Shown: piece by piece, positions 1 through 12,664 of the stretch
Position numbering within the stretch: position 1 is the stretch's first letter
How the letters are laid out: each line of letters opens with the position of its first letter
Assembly (NCBI GenBank): GCA_947652605.1
Contig: OX393580.1
Span: 17,938,159 to 18,002,158, forward strand
Direction: 5' to 3'
Length of the DNA stretch: 64,000 nucleotides
DNA from: Elmis aenea
Taxonomy: Eukaryota > Arthropoda > Insecta > Coleoptera > Elmidae
Made by a program: the position numbers and the translations under genes
The notes under the pieces: generated by a model
Databases searched by the model: none
The model's input: only the letters and a program-made list of their open reading frames with translations
What the model was told of the DNA's origin: nothing

Positions 1-23
1 AACCATGAATCTAATAAACATAT

Positions 24-583
24 CTGTGGTCAGCGGGAAAAAGCACTGAAGTCAAAAAGTGCAATTTTTCAGGAGAATTTTTTTTTATTTTACTGATTAT
101 CATGAGTTTAAATTTTACTTGTATGGTATATTTTACTTAAAATTAAGTATTAAATTATCACAATATGTCAACATGATGAAATTTTTTAATAAACAGTAAA
201 TACTTGACTTAAACTGGCATGAAATAAGAATAACTTAAGTAGTTTTTCACAAATGTAAACAAATGGATATATTCAGTTTATTCGTTTATTCTTAAAAAAT
301 ACATTTTTTATGTAGAATTTAAAAAAAAATTAATATAGTAAACATAAATACTCATTTTTAAACATAACTTTTATTATCTTTTGATTAAGTACACAAAATT
401 TCATTGCAATGGAAAAATATTATTAATAAATATACGTGAAATGGAACTAACATTATAAACGGGAAACACAAGTGCCGAAATTGCAAATTACCAGTATAAG
501 AACATAAAAATATGAATGGCATTAGGTTAATAATTTAAAAAAAATAACTTTTTGACTTTAGTGCTTTTTCCTGCCGACCACAG
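24..583. mobile_element. MITE with 37-bp terminal inverted repeats
   Basis: The ends begin CTGTGGTCAGCGGGAAAAAG and the right end is the reverse complement with about three mismatches, through the shared stretch GCACT(G/A)AAGTCAAAAAGT. The 560-bp interior is AT-rich and has no coding potential. TAT lies on both sides and may be the target duplication. The superfamily is not determined. Confidence 0.75.
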
Positions 584-1323
584 TATCTATATAACTCACC
601 AAGATTTTTTTTAAATTGGTCAAGTGAATACCCTTAAAACTTTTGGACAAAACCTTATAATGGCGTTATTGTTTGTAAAGATTTTAATACTCTTTTGTGT
701 GTCAAATATGGTTTAATAAAAAGAAATGTATGCTTCGTACGTGCAGTAATAAACAACTGTTGTGCCCCCTTTTTACTAAAATAAATGTAACTACATGTAT
801 CCCTTGTTGTTGATGAATATGTAACGCGAATTTTGATGTACCTGTGACACAAACAAACAGTGCTTTTATTTTAATAAAGTGTACATTTGCTGAGAGAACT
901 CACAAGAGACAGAGTGTTACTTTTACAGCGGTTTATATGTGTCAACGTGGTTAACTCTTATTATTTGAGGACAACCTGGATACTTTTAAGGTATTTTAAA
1001 TTAAAAAACACACGTTTTTAGTTATTGTAATATTTAAGCAGTAAATTAATGAAAACGTTTGTCAAATTATATAAAAACAACTATTAGAGGGCTCCTTGCA
1101 ATTTACTGTATTTGGGACGATTTTAGTTTAATATCATCCTTTAATACATAAAAATTGGTTGTTTTCGAAAACCATTCTGTTAACATGTTGGCTATCACCA
1201 CATTTAAAAAACAGATTTTTCAAGGGTAGCAATAAAATAGGGTAGAATCAGTTAGTGCAAAAAAAATGCGTTCAGATAGCAGCACAGTTAAACATGCATG
1301 GAGATTTCCAGTGTGCCTTTCTA
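584..1323. other. AT-rich spacer, nothing recognised
   Basis: No convincing ORF, repeat or RNA gene was seen. A 65-codon minus-strand ORF at 655-852 looks like chance. Confidence 0.5.
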
Positions 1324-2267
1324 TACAGGGTCAATTTCAGCATAAAATAGTATGAAATACCGCTTTTATCTTCTAAAATATTGTTTATTAACACAATGTT
1401 GTTTTTAAAATTTGCATCACCATTTTTTTCGCGCCTTATGGTGTACACGATTTTGTGTTGTTAAATACCTGAGCTTTTTGAAAGTGGTACTGTTACCGTG
1501 GCGCTATTGGTCATCCCTACTCCACTCTTCGACCAATAGCGTGCAACGCTCTGGCACGCACCGAGTATATATACTGGTCAAATTGCACGCTCTGGACAAG
1601 TCGCTTCTAGTACTAGAATAAGCTTTATTATTTCAACTGCTAAAGTAAGACTTCGAGGCTCGCACCACAGCGGAGTACGCAATGCAGTGGTGCGCAGCCA
1701 CAACACAGTTCGCCATTACGACGTCACCTACAACCTGTACCGACCCGGCACTTTCACCACGACGAAGCGGACACCGTCGCCTCCACCATCGAAGACAACG
1801 CCGCAGAAGTACTATCGGTGTTAGTACATTGCTCAAAATTTTCAAAAACAAGTGAATTACTCGAAAAAGGTTAATTTTAGGCCTATATTACCTTTCACAT
1901 TTTATAACGTACATTTAAAGAGGAATCCAGAAATGTAATAATATACAAAGTGTTCTATTTAAAATAACTAGGTTGGTTGCCATAGCAAAGAAAACAAAAT
2001 CGAGTAGTATAGGTACCATAAAGAGCAGAAAAGATAACGATGCATCTTTTATAAATAACATTTTGTTGTCAAATCATTATTTTAGAAGATAAAAGCGATA
2101 TTTCATACTTTTTTATGTTGAAATTGAGCTTTTTTTTCATAAACTTTAAAGGTCTATAACTCGATAGCCATCGAGTTTTGGCTGTGGTTTATATAACATT
2201 TTTTCCTTAAACTGACTCAAGGAACATGCACCTTAAGTTTGGCCGTTATGTCATCCAAAACCCTGTA
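1324..2267. mobile_element. TACAGGGT-ended palindromic element with GC-rich loop
   Basis: The ends are TACAGGGT on the left and its complement CCCTGTA on the right, each flanked by TA. Inverted arms run about 1331-1470 and 1990-2135, for example GAAATACCGCTTTTATCTTC against its mirrored copy near 2080-2105. The right arm lies about 130 bp inside the right end, so the element is asymmetric or rearranged. The loop holds the GC-rich patch listed separately. Confidence 0.6.
1485..1850 (+). promoter_or_regulatory. GC-rich CCAAT/TATA patch, candidate solo LTR or promoter
   Basis: This 365-bp island is much richer in G+C than its surroundings. It contains an inverted pair of CCAAT-like boxes (CTATTGGTC near 1505 and GACCAATAGCG near 1530), a repeated GCACGCTCTGG motif, a TATA box at 1566-1573 (TATATATA) and an AATAAG polyadenylation-like motif at about 1617. 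The order promoter, start region, poly(A) signal is what a solo LTR would show. A TG start near 1488 is plausible, but no clean TG...CA ends or target duplication are seen. A captured host promoter is the alternative. Confidence 0.3.
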
Positions 2268-3518
2268 TAACTTAAACCCTTATTTACAAGCTACGTAATA
2301 GAAAACATTGATATTTATACTGCAGTTGAGTAACAAACGGAATATTCACGGCACAGCAGTAAACTTTTCTGAGGATCGCCGGCGATCCTTACGGCTTCCA
2401 AGGTGTTAACTGATAAAGCAACGAACTTTTTGGTACAATTGCAAGTGGATACTAAGATATGTATACAAATTTTAGCACGCACTCTGACTTTAAAGCTGTC
2501 AAGAGTACATGCTTTCAAATTTTAAAGTAACATCGTATTCTGTGCTTTAATTTAAACTCGAAATACCCAACCTGCTCCTGTTTCACAAGGTGTCACCCTA
2601 GATTTATGCATACATTATGCAATTAATTTTAACCTCGTTTCTTATAAAATGTACTTATGGCATGTTTCATAAAGATAAAGAACGTGTGACACACAATTTT
2701 CGGTATAAAAATAAAATTGATTCTGACGTGCTACTAGTGTGTATTTTCTTTGTTAATTTGCAAAAATACAAGTGTTCTTAGCATGTAAACAACGGAATAT
2801 TAATTTTTAAATAGTAAAAAAGTTTGTCTGGTATTATAAAATTAAAAATGTATGCAGATTTCACTGGTAATAAAGCGGCGCTTTCCTAAATCTTTATTAA
2901 AACGTGAAAAATTGCACCATTCTTTGTCTCTTTGAGCTTGTCACCGCCATTTATAATCGCACGTATTAAAAAATGTTAGCTGCGTAGGTTGACGGTTGAA
3001 AAAGCATTTTAAATGGGTTTTTTTTTCGTAATTACCGTGTTGCGTGAAAATGTTGGGTTTTGCAAAGTCGGCTTAGAACATTATCATCGGTAATATGTTT
3101 CGGCGTAAACCGGGGCCCGTCCGCTATCAAATTAATCTCGTCTGCGCTCCAAATTTCACTGTACCACGGCGTACGCCCTTCTTCATCTTATGGTTGGTTA
3201 ATGAAAATGCTCGCCCGGCCACTTAAGTTGTCCGCTTAAGATAAAGATCGGATGGAATGATCTAAACAAGGAGATTAACTAACGAAAGCTGGAAATCGAG
3301 TTTCTTTACAGATACTTCCACTATTCAAGGACGTTTGTATAGTGCAAATCGATTCGTTGCGGTGGTGATTCTTGATAAAGCTATTTTTGTGGATGTTTTC
3401 TACTCTAATTCAATATTTGTCTACCGACTGTCAACACTTGGAGCGAACGAGTGTCCACTTAACGCGTGCTGCCCGCTGTGGCATCTTAGGGGGATGAAGC
3501 GAACGTTGAATAGAAATA
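2268..3518. other. Spacer, partly GC-richer near 3090-3330
   Basis: No convincing ORF or repeat was found. The part from about 3090 to 3330 has balanced composition and no obvious internal repeats, so it may be single-copy or conserved non-coding DNA (inference from composition only). Confidence 0.4.
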
Positions 3519-4506
3519 TACAGGGTGTTTCTTAAATATTGTAAAAACATTCGGGTGGTAATTCCTTATCGAAAATTAAGAGGGGTCTTTCATATAATTT
3601 TTTTCCTTAGACGTCTCCTTTTGGAGTTACACTCCCCTAAAGGGGAGCGGTAAAATAAGGTTTTTATTTTATTTCTCAAATTTGGATAAATGTAGGAGAA
3701 TGATATTTGGTATATGTCTTATACTTATTAAAAGGTTTCCCATAGTAATATTTTTAATCATCTCCCACCTTCCACAAAGAGCTGATAAGTGCGACTCCTG
3801 TTGGTTTTTTTATCAGAACTTTATGGTGGGTTAAAATTTTGCAAATAAAAAGTTTTTGTTTGAAAGCTTGCTTTATTTAGAAACTTTTTTTATTCCTTAG
3901 TTTTTCTCGTAAAACTTGCAGTTTTTGAGTGAAAAAAAAAATAAGTAAACATGAACCATCAAATATTCCAATATAAAACGATTCATTTGGGTTGTTGCCA
4001 TGGTTTGTTTATGTTTATATTGGGTAAAACAACAAAAACAAATTTTATGATCATTTGATTTTAAAATGCACAAAATGAGTTTTTCTCAAATTTCTGTGGT
4101 AAAAGTCATTTTAGATATTAAGTGTCATATATTAATATCATTGAAATCAGAAGACAAAATGCTATCCGACTGTGAGATTAAATTTTTTTCGCCGTATTTA
4201 AAAAAATTAAGTTGATTTTTCTGAAGAGACGAAACGTTGTTGGCAATTTTATGTTATCCCAAAAGAAGTTGCCACGGAGAAGTGCTTCCAGATTGTCGAT
4301 ATCTTAAAAAATGTAGGAAATAGAGCAAAAAAACGAAAATCCATTTTTTCAGTTTTTCTTGAATAACTTTTGAACTAAGACAGCTATGAAAATTTTCTTT
4401 GCAGATATCTGATGAGCATCTAATTTCACAACTTTGCCTTAATTTAACCGACCTCTTAGCTCAAGCGAGATCCCCATGCATTTACTCGAATTTGGGACAC
4501 CCTGTA
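3519..4506. mobile_element. TACAGGGTGT-ended element, 988 bp
   Basis: It starts TACAGGGTGTTTC and ends GGGACACCCTGTA, with TA on both sides. The right end carries GCGAGATCCCCATGC, which resembles the end of the palindromes at 6556 and 49004, so it is probably related. There are no coding regions. Confidence 0.6.
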
Positions 4507-6113
4507 TACGAGATCAGATTATAAAGTAATGTAATTAACCATGAACGAAACAATCATCAAAATTGTATTTAGTAACGTAGTATCTTCGGCTTCTACACTA
4601 TTAATCCAGAATTTTTTTCAATAATCTTGTGTCTTTTTAAAGTGGTAAGCCACTGTATGGACTCCAGCTTTATAGAATGGTCCCAGTAAAATACCTAGAG
4701 CCTTCGTAGCTACAAATAAACATGTTAATTTAATTTTAGGATGTATTACACAACAAAAATTAAGCCCCGCCTACAATTTACATCAAAATAATATACATTA
4801 CAATGCAAAGCATTGAAATGTACAATAACATACAGCGTTTTTAATGATATTGTTTTAATCTGTAGCATTTTAAGCCTCTGGCAATAATTATTTAACGTTG
4901 GTGTGTTTTTGAATCATATGTAATGTTAATAAATAAACATTTATGTAATTGGAATAAACAAAACGTGAATAATTTTCATTTGCAATCAACAGACGTCCTT
5001 AAATTGCTTGATTTACAATATTATTCTTAAGATTATTATATAAACTGCGTTTTGAAAGCGACTGGCTAAAATGTTGTTGATGTTTTAATAAAGATCGCTC
5101 GTCGGTTGTAACTTCTACATCCGTTTTTGCTTTCAAGTAACGTTTCGAATAAGTTGGAAGTGATTGATAGCTGCGCAGGTGGTCTGGCAAATTTAATAAA
5201 ACATCAATGCGGTCTCTAAATTTGCTGTGTATTTTTTTCTGATACGAAGACATATCAAAGTGTCATTTTATGTCTGATAGCTTCAGTTCCAAACGCAAGT
5301 TTGTAACATCTTGAATGAAAAGATAATTTGAACGGATTTGAACGGATTTAATAAATGTCCTGGTCTTGCTCAAATAATACGTCAGCGAATGATTAATTTT
5401 TTGTTTTTGAAATTAATAAGTGAAAGAAAAAAGTATTATACAGACTTAGCAGCTACATTAAAGGAGATCATGCCCATCACCATAAACATATAGGCTGTTA
5501 AAAGTGGTAAATATCAGAAAATAATTATTAATAGAGAGCATCCTGACACCACACCTAATTTATTGGTGTTTTACAACAAATTGGCAAAACGTCCAATTTT
5601 TGACTTAAAATATACACAAGGAACAACTACTCTACGTTAAAAATGTCCACCAATTTATGTAAACCCTGTATAGATACACAATATTGTCTTAAATGTGAAC
5701 AAATTTGTCCCGAAAACACGTTCATGCAATGAAATAAACCAAGATTGTTAAATTGTCTTAAAAAACTTTCGTTTTAACAGGCAGCGGTAATGCTATATTT
5801 AGAAGGCAACACTGAAGCTCTTTTAACTTCACAAGACGATAACTTAAAAAGTTTTCTGAGGCAGTAATTCAAAATTATCTCCAGTTATCTGTGTCCATGA
5901 CCGCTTAGACAATTTTTAATCTTAAATACTCAACGCAGTTTAAAACACCACCAAAAGGAAGTGAAGAACATAACATTTTAGCTACAGTATCTCTTAATTG
6001 CGGTGACGCTTAAATATTTCTTAACGTCAATGAGTACTTTTAAAGCAATTTTGTATATTTATTGTGTTTGTTATTGACTCAATTGCGCTAAAAGATTTTT
6101 TGTCGTTTTAAAG
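4507..6113. other. Spacer with one candidate small ORF
   Basis: AT-rich. Apart from the ORF at 4999-5253 there is a small duplication of TTTGAACGGA near 5327-5345. No other feature is supported. Confidence 0.4.
4999..5253 (-). CDS. Hypothetical small hydrophilic ORF, 84 aa
   Basis: An uninterrupted minus-strand ORF starts MSSYQKKIHSKFRDRI and is rich in Lys, Arg, Ser and Gln. It has no membrane segment or signal peptide and I recognise no domain. It lies in otherwise non-repetitive sequence and does not overlap a palindrome, unlike most short ORFs in this window. No obvious promoter, splice site or AATAAA accompanies it. It could be a chance ORF or an exon of an unseen gene; I lean to chance. 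Confidence 0.2.
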   Translation of the reverse strand: MSSYQKKIHSKFRDRIDVLLNLPDHLRSYQSLPTYSKRYLKAKTDVEVTTDERSLLKHQQHFSQSLSKRSLYNNLKNNIVNQAI

Positions 6114-6516
6114 CAGGTGTTTGGAGTAGTCCAATTTTTTAATTGCTCCGCTCCAGCTCCGCTCCGGCATCAAAACGCCTGCTCCAGCTCCGCTCCATGC
6201 TCCAGATATTGTTAACATTTTTAAAAAAAATTGATTTTAAAAACAAAGTTTTAATTTTATGGGATATGTAGAAGTTAGTCAAAAATGACAATATTTGGCC
6301 CTAACCAACAAGTGAAGTTAAATAAATGTTTGAAAAAACAGATTATTGATCTTTAAACGTTAAAAAAAAGGGAAAGAAAGTGTTTTTTTATTTTATTTTA
6401 CATAATAAACTGGAGCAGTAGAGCAATCAAAATGATTTGCTCCGGGCTCCGCTCGTGCTCCGGGCAAAAACCATTGCTCCACTGCTCCGTGCTCCGAGCT
6501 CCGCTCCATACCCTTG
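6114..6516. mobile_element. hAT-type MITE, GCTCC-rich family, copy 1
   Basis: A perfect 8-bp target duplication TTTTAAAG (6106-6113 and 6517-6524) flanks a 403-bp element starting CAGGTGTTTGGAGTAG. The ends carry clusters of GCTCC repeats in opposite orientation; the middle is AT-rich and non-coding. The 8-bp duplication and CA(G)-type ends are hAT hallmarks. A second copy lies at 52783-53201. Confidence 0.88.
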
Positions 6517-6555
6517 TTTTAAAGTGCGAACGATGTTGAAAGTCTTGCTGTGGTA

Positions 6556-8079
6556 TACAGAAAGTTCATAACATTTCCAGCATGGGGATCTCGCTTATTA
6601 TAGGAGATACAGGTTTGCTTAAACTAGATAAATTATTCCTTAGTATGAAAAGAGCTACAATCAATTTTTTAAATTACAAAATGTTTCGTACCTCAGATGT
6701 TATAACAAAAAAAGTTGAATTTCTTTTTTCTTTCGTAACTTTTTTGTCTCAATCATTAGATCAATTTTATGAGTACTTTCTCGGGGTACTTTTTAATGTA
6801 GAATGTAACTGTTATATTAGATTTTTTTATCGATTAATATTTGAGATAGCTATTACTACTAATTTTGTTTTTTCTTAAGAGCCGCGAAGTTGGCTATGGA
6901 ATAATTAAATGAGTTTTTGTTTTCCTCTTTTTAATGAGATATTACTAACCATATCTATTTTTAAAAATAAGTCACAAAATTGACAAAATCTAGAAAAATC
7001 TTATTTTACCAATCATTTATTAACCTATCTATGATAATAGGGCTCTCAGAGCGACATATGCAGAGGATATGGTGGATTCACACCCTATCTGCGAACACTT
7101 CTAGGGATGGATGAAGCCAACCAAGAAGAGTTAAGAAAACACCCTTAAAGAAAATCCTGTAGTTTTTCAAAAACACAGGACTCCTTTAAGGGGCTATCGC
7201 CAGAGGGGGTCAAAGGTCACGTGTTTTTTCAGCTCGTGCGGAGACTGCTATGGGGGGGTTGACCCCCTCTTCAGTCGTAAGAGGTACAAGGATAATGGGT
7301 AGAGATGTGGATGGGCAAGGATAGGTGGAAGTACTGCCACAGCATTTGCCTTAACCATAGAGGAAACCACCTGAAACCTCTACAATGACAGTCGGCCCTG
7401 GGAATCGAACCCAGTACCTCCCGATTACAAGTTACGTTGTTTTACCAACCAGCCACCAAGCTCGGTTGCCAGAGGGTACCATAGACCAATAGGTCGCAGT
7501 ACAGCAACCCGAAAGGGAACCACCTCGAATTACATAGCAATAATGTGAAATTCTAATAAATGATACCGCAGACAATTGATACTATCATTTGACATATAGT
7601 TAGTTGTTTTTTGTTTTTATTTTCGTAGATAGCTTCTTGATCAGTGATTGGTAAAATACTCTTTTTCTTGATTTTGTGCCTTATTTATAAAAATAGATGT
7701 AGCAAGTAATATCCCATTAAAAAGAGAGGAAACAAGCACATTTAACTATTCAATAGCCAATTTCGCTGACCATAAGCAAAAATGAAGTTAGGAGTAACTC
7801 AAAAATGGTGTTTAAAAAATACAAAAAACAGTTACATTCTGCATTAAAAGGTACCCCAAGAAAGTAGTCATAAGAATGATTTAATGATTAGGACGAAAAA
7901 GTTATGAGAGAAAAAAAACATTTTCATCTTTTTTGCTGTAACATCTGAAGTACGAGGAATTTTGTACTTTTAAAAATTGATTGCAGCTCCTCTCATACTT
8001 GGGAATTATTCATCTAATTCAAACACTTCTTGCATCTCTTATATTAAGCGAAATCCCCATGCTGGGTATGTAACAATAT
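6556..8079. mobile_element. Long palindromic element (CATGGGGATC family), copy A
   Basis: The left arm, from TACAG through TTTCCAGCATGGGGATCTCG, is mirrored at the right end (near 8040-8070). The arms are several hundred bp and match both arms of the copy at 49004-50507. The centre differs from copy B because a SINE-like sequence lies at about 7040-7526. The ORF 6582-6878 lies wholly within the left arm and has no protein-like features. Confidence 0.75.
7040..7526 (-). mobile_element. tRNA-derived SINE inside palindrome
   Basis: On the minus strand a pol III B box (GGGTTCGATTCCC, 7398-7410) follows an A-box-like TGGCTGGTTGG (about 7443-7453), spaced as in a tRNA. The tRNA-like part has a CTTGTAA anticodon-type loop. 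About 60 bp precede it and a GC-richer body follows, including GGTTAAGGCAAATGCTG, on minus-strand positions going down to about 7040. It interrupts the centre of copy A of the palindrome. No target duplication or clear tail was found, so exact ends are uncertain. Confidence 0.65.
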
Positions 8080-10959
8080 ACAATTTAAATCACATATTCT
8101 TACAACTTATTCCTTCAAAAGTTTCTACATAACTTTATCGTATTGAAATGTCTTACGTGGAGTAAAAAAATTCAACAGAAAAAAATGTCGCTGCCTTTGA
8201 AGTACAAAATACATTGTAATGAAATTTGCATTCATTTTCGAGCTGATGCAAAATATAGATACATGGCTACGTATATTTTAAAAATTCTGATGGATGTACG
8301 AAAGCTAAGCTTAATTTATGGAAAACCATCAAAAAGGCTAGAACCTCGTAATATACCAAATCCACATCTTCATTTTATAGAGTTAATTACTTGTCGATCA
8401 ATTCATTTACAAGTGTTCTAAATAAAGATTGGTTGGGAAATTATAAGCATGAAAAGTAATATTGGTAAAGTGTACTATTGCTTAAGAAAATTACTTAGAA
8501 TATTTTCAAAATAAAATCCTACAAAATATAAGCCGTGCTTTTCATGCTCAACAAATTCTGTTTGACCCTCGTAGGCACATTTACTTGCAAATAATTTAAT
8601 AACCAAACCACAATTAAGCCAATTTACATACGGTCATATTTAAAATCAAACAACACGTCACGTTGGCTGTTACACATCTAGAAAATGTTACAGTAAAATA
8701 ACATGAAAGTTGTTGCCTTCCGGAGGCTCAACCAATTTTATTATTCGAAACTCGTACATGTTAAGTCGATATATAAAAGTTTAGTGCATTGGAAAAGCTT
8801 TACAACAAAGTTTTTATTTGATAACTTAACCATTTTTATAGCTACGATTTTTATATTTATCGTTATTTACAGAAAACCCAAAAATTTCCCTATACGTTTA
8901 ACTTTTAATGTAACGCATAATTTTGTACGATTTAAACCCGATGCTAAAACAAATTTAAGTGAATAAAATTGTGAACAATTTAAAAAAGGATTATTAGAAC
9001 GATCACACTTTAAACTTAATTTTATTACAATTCATCTTGCAACAACGATTACAATAGTGACATTACGTTCAAAAATCAACATCGCGTTTATAAATAAGCT
9101 CGTATACTTTTTCTCGTCATCAAAGAAGAGTTTTAATGTAATTTAATCATTATTTTCCTGCCGTTTGATGAGCAATTTTACTTTTACTTTAATTTATGCT
9201 ATGAACAAACGTGCTACTAACATGTTTTCGTGAAAATCTAACACCTTTGCCTTCGTTCATGCTCATATAACCTCTTACATCAAAGAAACTTATTATTAAA
9301 GCTTAACCTTTCATTATAAATCAAAATTCGTTACCTGTGCTAAAAATTATGCAAAATTATGCTTGTGTAAACAAACACGATCAAAAAGGGTCGTGCAGAC
9401 TTTACAAAACGCTTCTAATTAAATTTTTATCAACTCGAATGGCTATGACATGAAACATTTACATTACACATTACACATTAAGTCCATCTATTTTTAATTA
9501 AGCAAATGAAATAATTATGCTTCAATTTATTGTATAAAATGAAGATGTGCCTACTTGTGACTTGACGTAGCCCAGTAAGCATACGAAGCGATCGTTGCAT
9601 GGCTGTATATACGTGCAATCGTTATTTCCAAACATCTTTATTATAAAACAACCTTTTAAGAAGCGAATATAATTTTTTTGTAATAACTTTGACTTATATG
9701 GCGTATGTACTGTCGTTCTCAACAGATTCCGCAGTATAGTTGACGTCTTGTGACTAATTTGCTCATGTGTATGCTTACACTTGAATTTTACATGAAATAA
9801 AATTGTTTGTATATCGTGAACTTAGCGCTGTAGTTGGTGGCTTAAAAATGAATACCTAAGTCAGTTGATGATCAAAAAGCGGTGCTTTTAAGTAGTTATA
9901 CAGGAAAATTTGCACAAAATAAACGGCGGTATTTTATTCTATTTAGGATTAGAGCGAAATTACTTATAATATTAGAGAATATACCGCGAAATTGCTATAA
10001 GAGGTACTTATAGCCGAACACTGCACTAGAAACGATATTGAGCGTTCTTTGGAGCAATGCAAATTTTAGTTTAAGAGAAATTATATGAAAATTACTTGAA
10101 GCGGTTAAATGGAGAACTGAGCTTTTCATTATGAAACGTTAATGTTGCCCTCAAATATTTAAACCTCCGTGCAGTGGTTTTTAATAAAAATTCTTGCAAG
10201 TTTCTCAGATGCAAATAAAACTATTAGAGTGTACGTTAACCGAGGTTTTAGCAAAGAACAAAAAAAGTATGATTGAAACTTTGAATACAGCATTTTATAA
10301 CGAAATGCAGAGTTCAATACACTATCTATTAATTTCTTAGCAGTTATGCAGAAATGGCTTTATCATTTAATGAAAGCTTTACTTACATATTTTTTAAAGA
10401 GGTGTTTTGGTAATTTTTTTTGTTTACATAGCTAAAATTTATTCTTTGGTGATGAAAAAAAGCGATACTTTTTAACTTATCAAAACCTATTTTTTATTGG
10501 ATTATACCACGCTCCCAACAAACGACGCATTTATAACGATTGAATTACTATATTAATTTTGTATATAACTGAAATGTTAGTAATGCCAAAACACTCTCTT
10601 GCAATGAAACTTTAAGAGGGTGTATTTCAACTATAACAAACTTGGTATAACATGCATCATGAAAAAAATCTGAATTGGATTTGTGTAAAGACCTAAAAAA
10701 AGAATATATTTCTTTTTAAAGCAATTTTACGACACTCGTAATAAAATCGTGTGTGAAGTATCTAAGCGTAATTCAACTTGTGCCTTATGTTGCCGTAAAC
10801 ATCCATAGGAGACCCTAAAATGTACGTTTGTCGGACATAAAAAAAAATCACTTCGTTATAACCTGTTTTTATATGTTTCTGTCCATATTGCGTAAAAAAC
10901 TGCTCTTAAAAAAACGCATATTGTATGTGGCTAATAAAAGCATTTTTTTCTATGCAAGC
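8080..10959. other. AT-rich spacer without recognised genes
   Basis: Several 60-90 codon ORFs occur (for example 8143-8421 and 8703-8966 plus, 9522-9722 minus), but none shows a recognisable domain or biased composition. No inverted repeat or RNA gene was noticed. Confidence 0.4.
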
Positions 10960-12026
10960 AATTGAAGGGCTTGGGGCAAGAAGGCTACAAGCCACACTTT
11001 CATGAAAATAGAGATTTTGTTTTTATGAGGTTTGTTGATAATGGTACAAGCCATACACGAAATATTTTGGCTATCGGATGATAGATAGAGCCACCAGATC
11101 ACTGTATCGTTTTAAATTTTTAAAAATTTTAAAATATATTTGCAAAAAAACTGTTCAAGCCACACGTAATTGCCAAGATGGCGTGGTGCAACTCAAGTGC
11201 AATAAAAAGAAAATTAAACTTTGAGAGTGAAAGTGAGAGGGAAAATGTTCAGGACTTCGACTCCGACGATAGTGTAAAGGATCAGAACTATGTAGAAGAA
11301 AGCAGTTCCGGAGAATCTTCATCAGAATCTTCTGTAGAGGTAAAAATTAATAATAATGTGGCATGTATCGTTTTTCTCAAAAAATTTATGGTTTGAGACA
11401 TAACATATTTTCAATAACATATACTTGGCATAGAACTAGTGGGCGCTTCCCGACCGGGAAATCCCGGGAAGTTTGCTGTTTTTTTATAATCCCGATTTGC
11501 AACTAAGAGTTTGGTAGAAAAATAAACGGCCTTGCCAATGTTTTTAAGAAATGGTCAAATTTTATTACGAAAAGGAAGTTTGTTTGCGCGCCTAAAGTAG
11601 TGAAGAATGCACACGTGTTGCAAAGTAATTTTTATTGATGGTCAAAGATTTTATGAGGGGTTGGCTTTGAGTCGGCACGAATTAAACGGGCTCTATTGCT
11701 CTATAACACAAACTTGGACGAGTTCTCCGATGAAGATATGTAATTACTTTACTTTTTCATCAATATTAATTGGAATAATTTTTGTTTGTATAGTGGTACA
11801 AGCCACAATTTTCATTTAAATTTGTTGAAAAAAAACAGAATTGTTATATATTTTTTGTATTTTAATATATGTTTTGATTAAATATACCTAGTACAATCAT
11901 TTGATACCAATAGTGTTTAAATCCAATTTTATTTGTGATTTAGGGATTATTTTAAAACTTAAAATAGTCATATCTCAAAACTAACTTCATGTGGCATCTA
12001 GCCTTCTTGCCCCAAGCCCTTCAATT
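10960..12026. mobile_element. 1.07-kb TIR DNA transposon carrying an exon-like ORF
   Basis: Near-exact 27-bp inverted ends: the left runs AATTGAAGGGCTTGGGGCAA then GAAGGCT (10960-10986), mirrored at 12000-12026. Similarity continues inward for about 15 bp (GCTACAAGCCACAC). The motif TACAAGCCACA recurs near 10987, 11044, 11154 and 11797. AATT at both outer ends may be target duplication or part of the TIR. No transposase core is present, so it is non-autonomous. The superfamily is unknown. Confidence 0.7.
11178..11396 (+). pseudogene. Acidic N-terminal exon-like ORF in TIR element
   Basis: The 72-codon ORF starts MAWCNSSAIKRKLNF and then becomes strongly acidic and serine-rich (runs such as SSSGESSSESS), as in the N-termini of many insect transposases (piggyBac and similar families). 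After about residue 56 the sequence reads GAG|GTAAAA, a plausible splice donor, and the residues beyond it look intronic. It lies inside the element at 10960-12026, so I take it as the leftover first exon of a deleted transposase gene rather than a host gene. The assignment to a transposase family is inference. Confidence 0.4.
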
Positions 12027-12664
12027 CTTAATTTGCAAATTGGTTTTAGCTTGGTCAAAACTCTAAACTGCTGCTTAAAATGCGAGTACATAGCCACAAA
12101 AACAGCTTCTGATGTAAAACTCTTAGGTAATAGATATTCATGTATTTACACTGTTTGGCTTTTAAAAACAATTAATAGATCTCAAACAGTGCCGTATTTG
12201 TTTTCAAAGTTGAAAAATTGCGACACGCAGTTCCCCGAAAGCAAGTCAGGAAATCAACTGTCGAGGATATTGTTTTAAAACTGTCGCCGTCAATGTCCGT
12301 GTGAAAATATCATTATAGAAATTGTAACTGTCGGATCTGATGTGAGCCAAGAGAACTTATAATCTGAAGGGCGCTTCCGGTTCCGGACAATCTATATATT
12401 ATTGACAAGACGCTTAACCTCTGTCAGTGTCGACAGTTGCTAAACTGTTATGCGAATTTAATGGATTCTCGAAATTAACTGCATTATACCAATTAAACCT
12501 GATAATTGAAATTGTAGCTGTACAATACGGGCTCATCAAATCGAAAATTGCTACTAAGTAATTTAGAAATCAAGCTGCTGGGATTATATCTGAAGAGAAA
12601 TAACCGATGACGTGCAGAAATACCAAATAAATCGGCAAATAATCACTAATAATAAAATTGTATG

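Noticed and set aside
7386..7465. Genuine tRNA gene on the minus strand
   Set aside because: A and B boxes are present, but the acceptor stem does not pair and the unit is embedded in a longer SINE body.
8143..8421. 92-aa plus ORF
   Set aside because: No domain, no promoter or poly(A) signal, composition follows AT-rich background.
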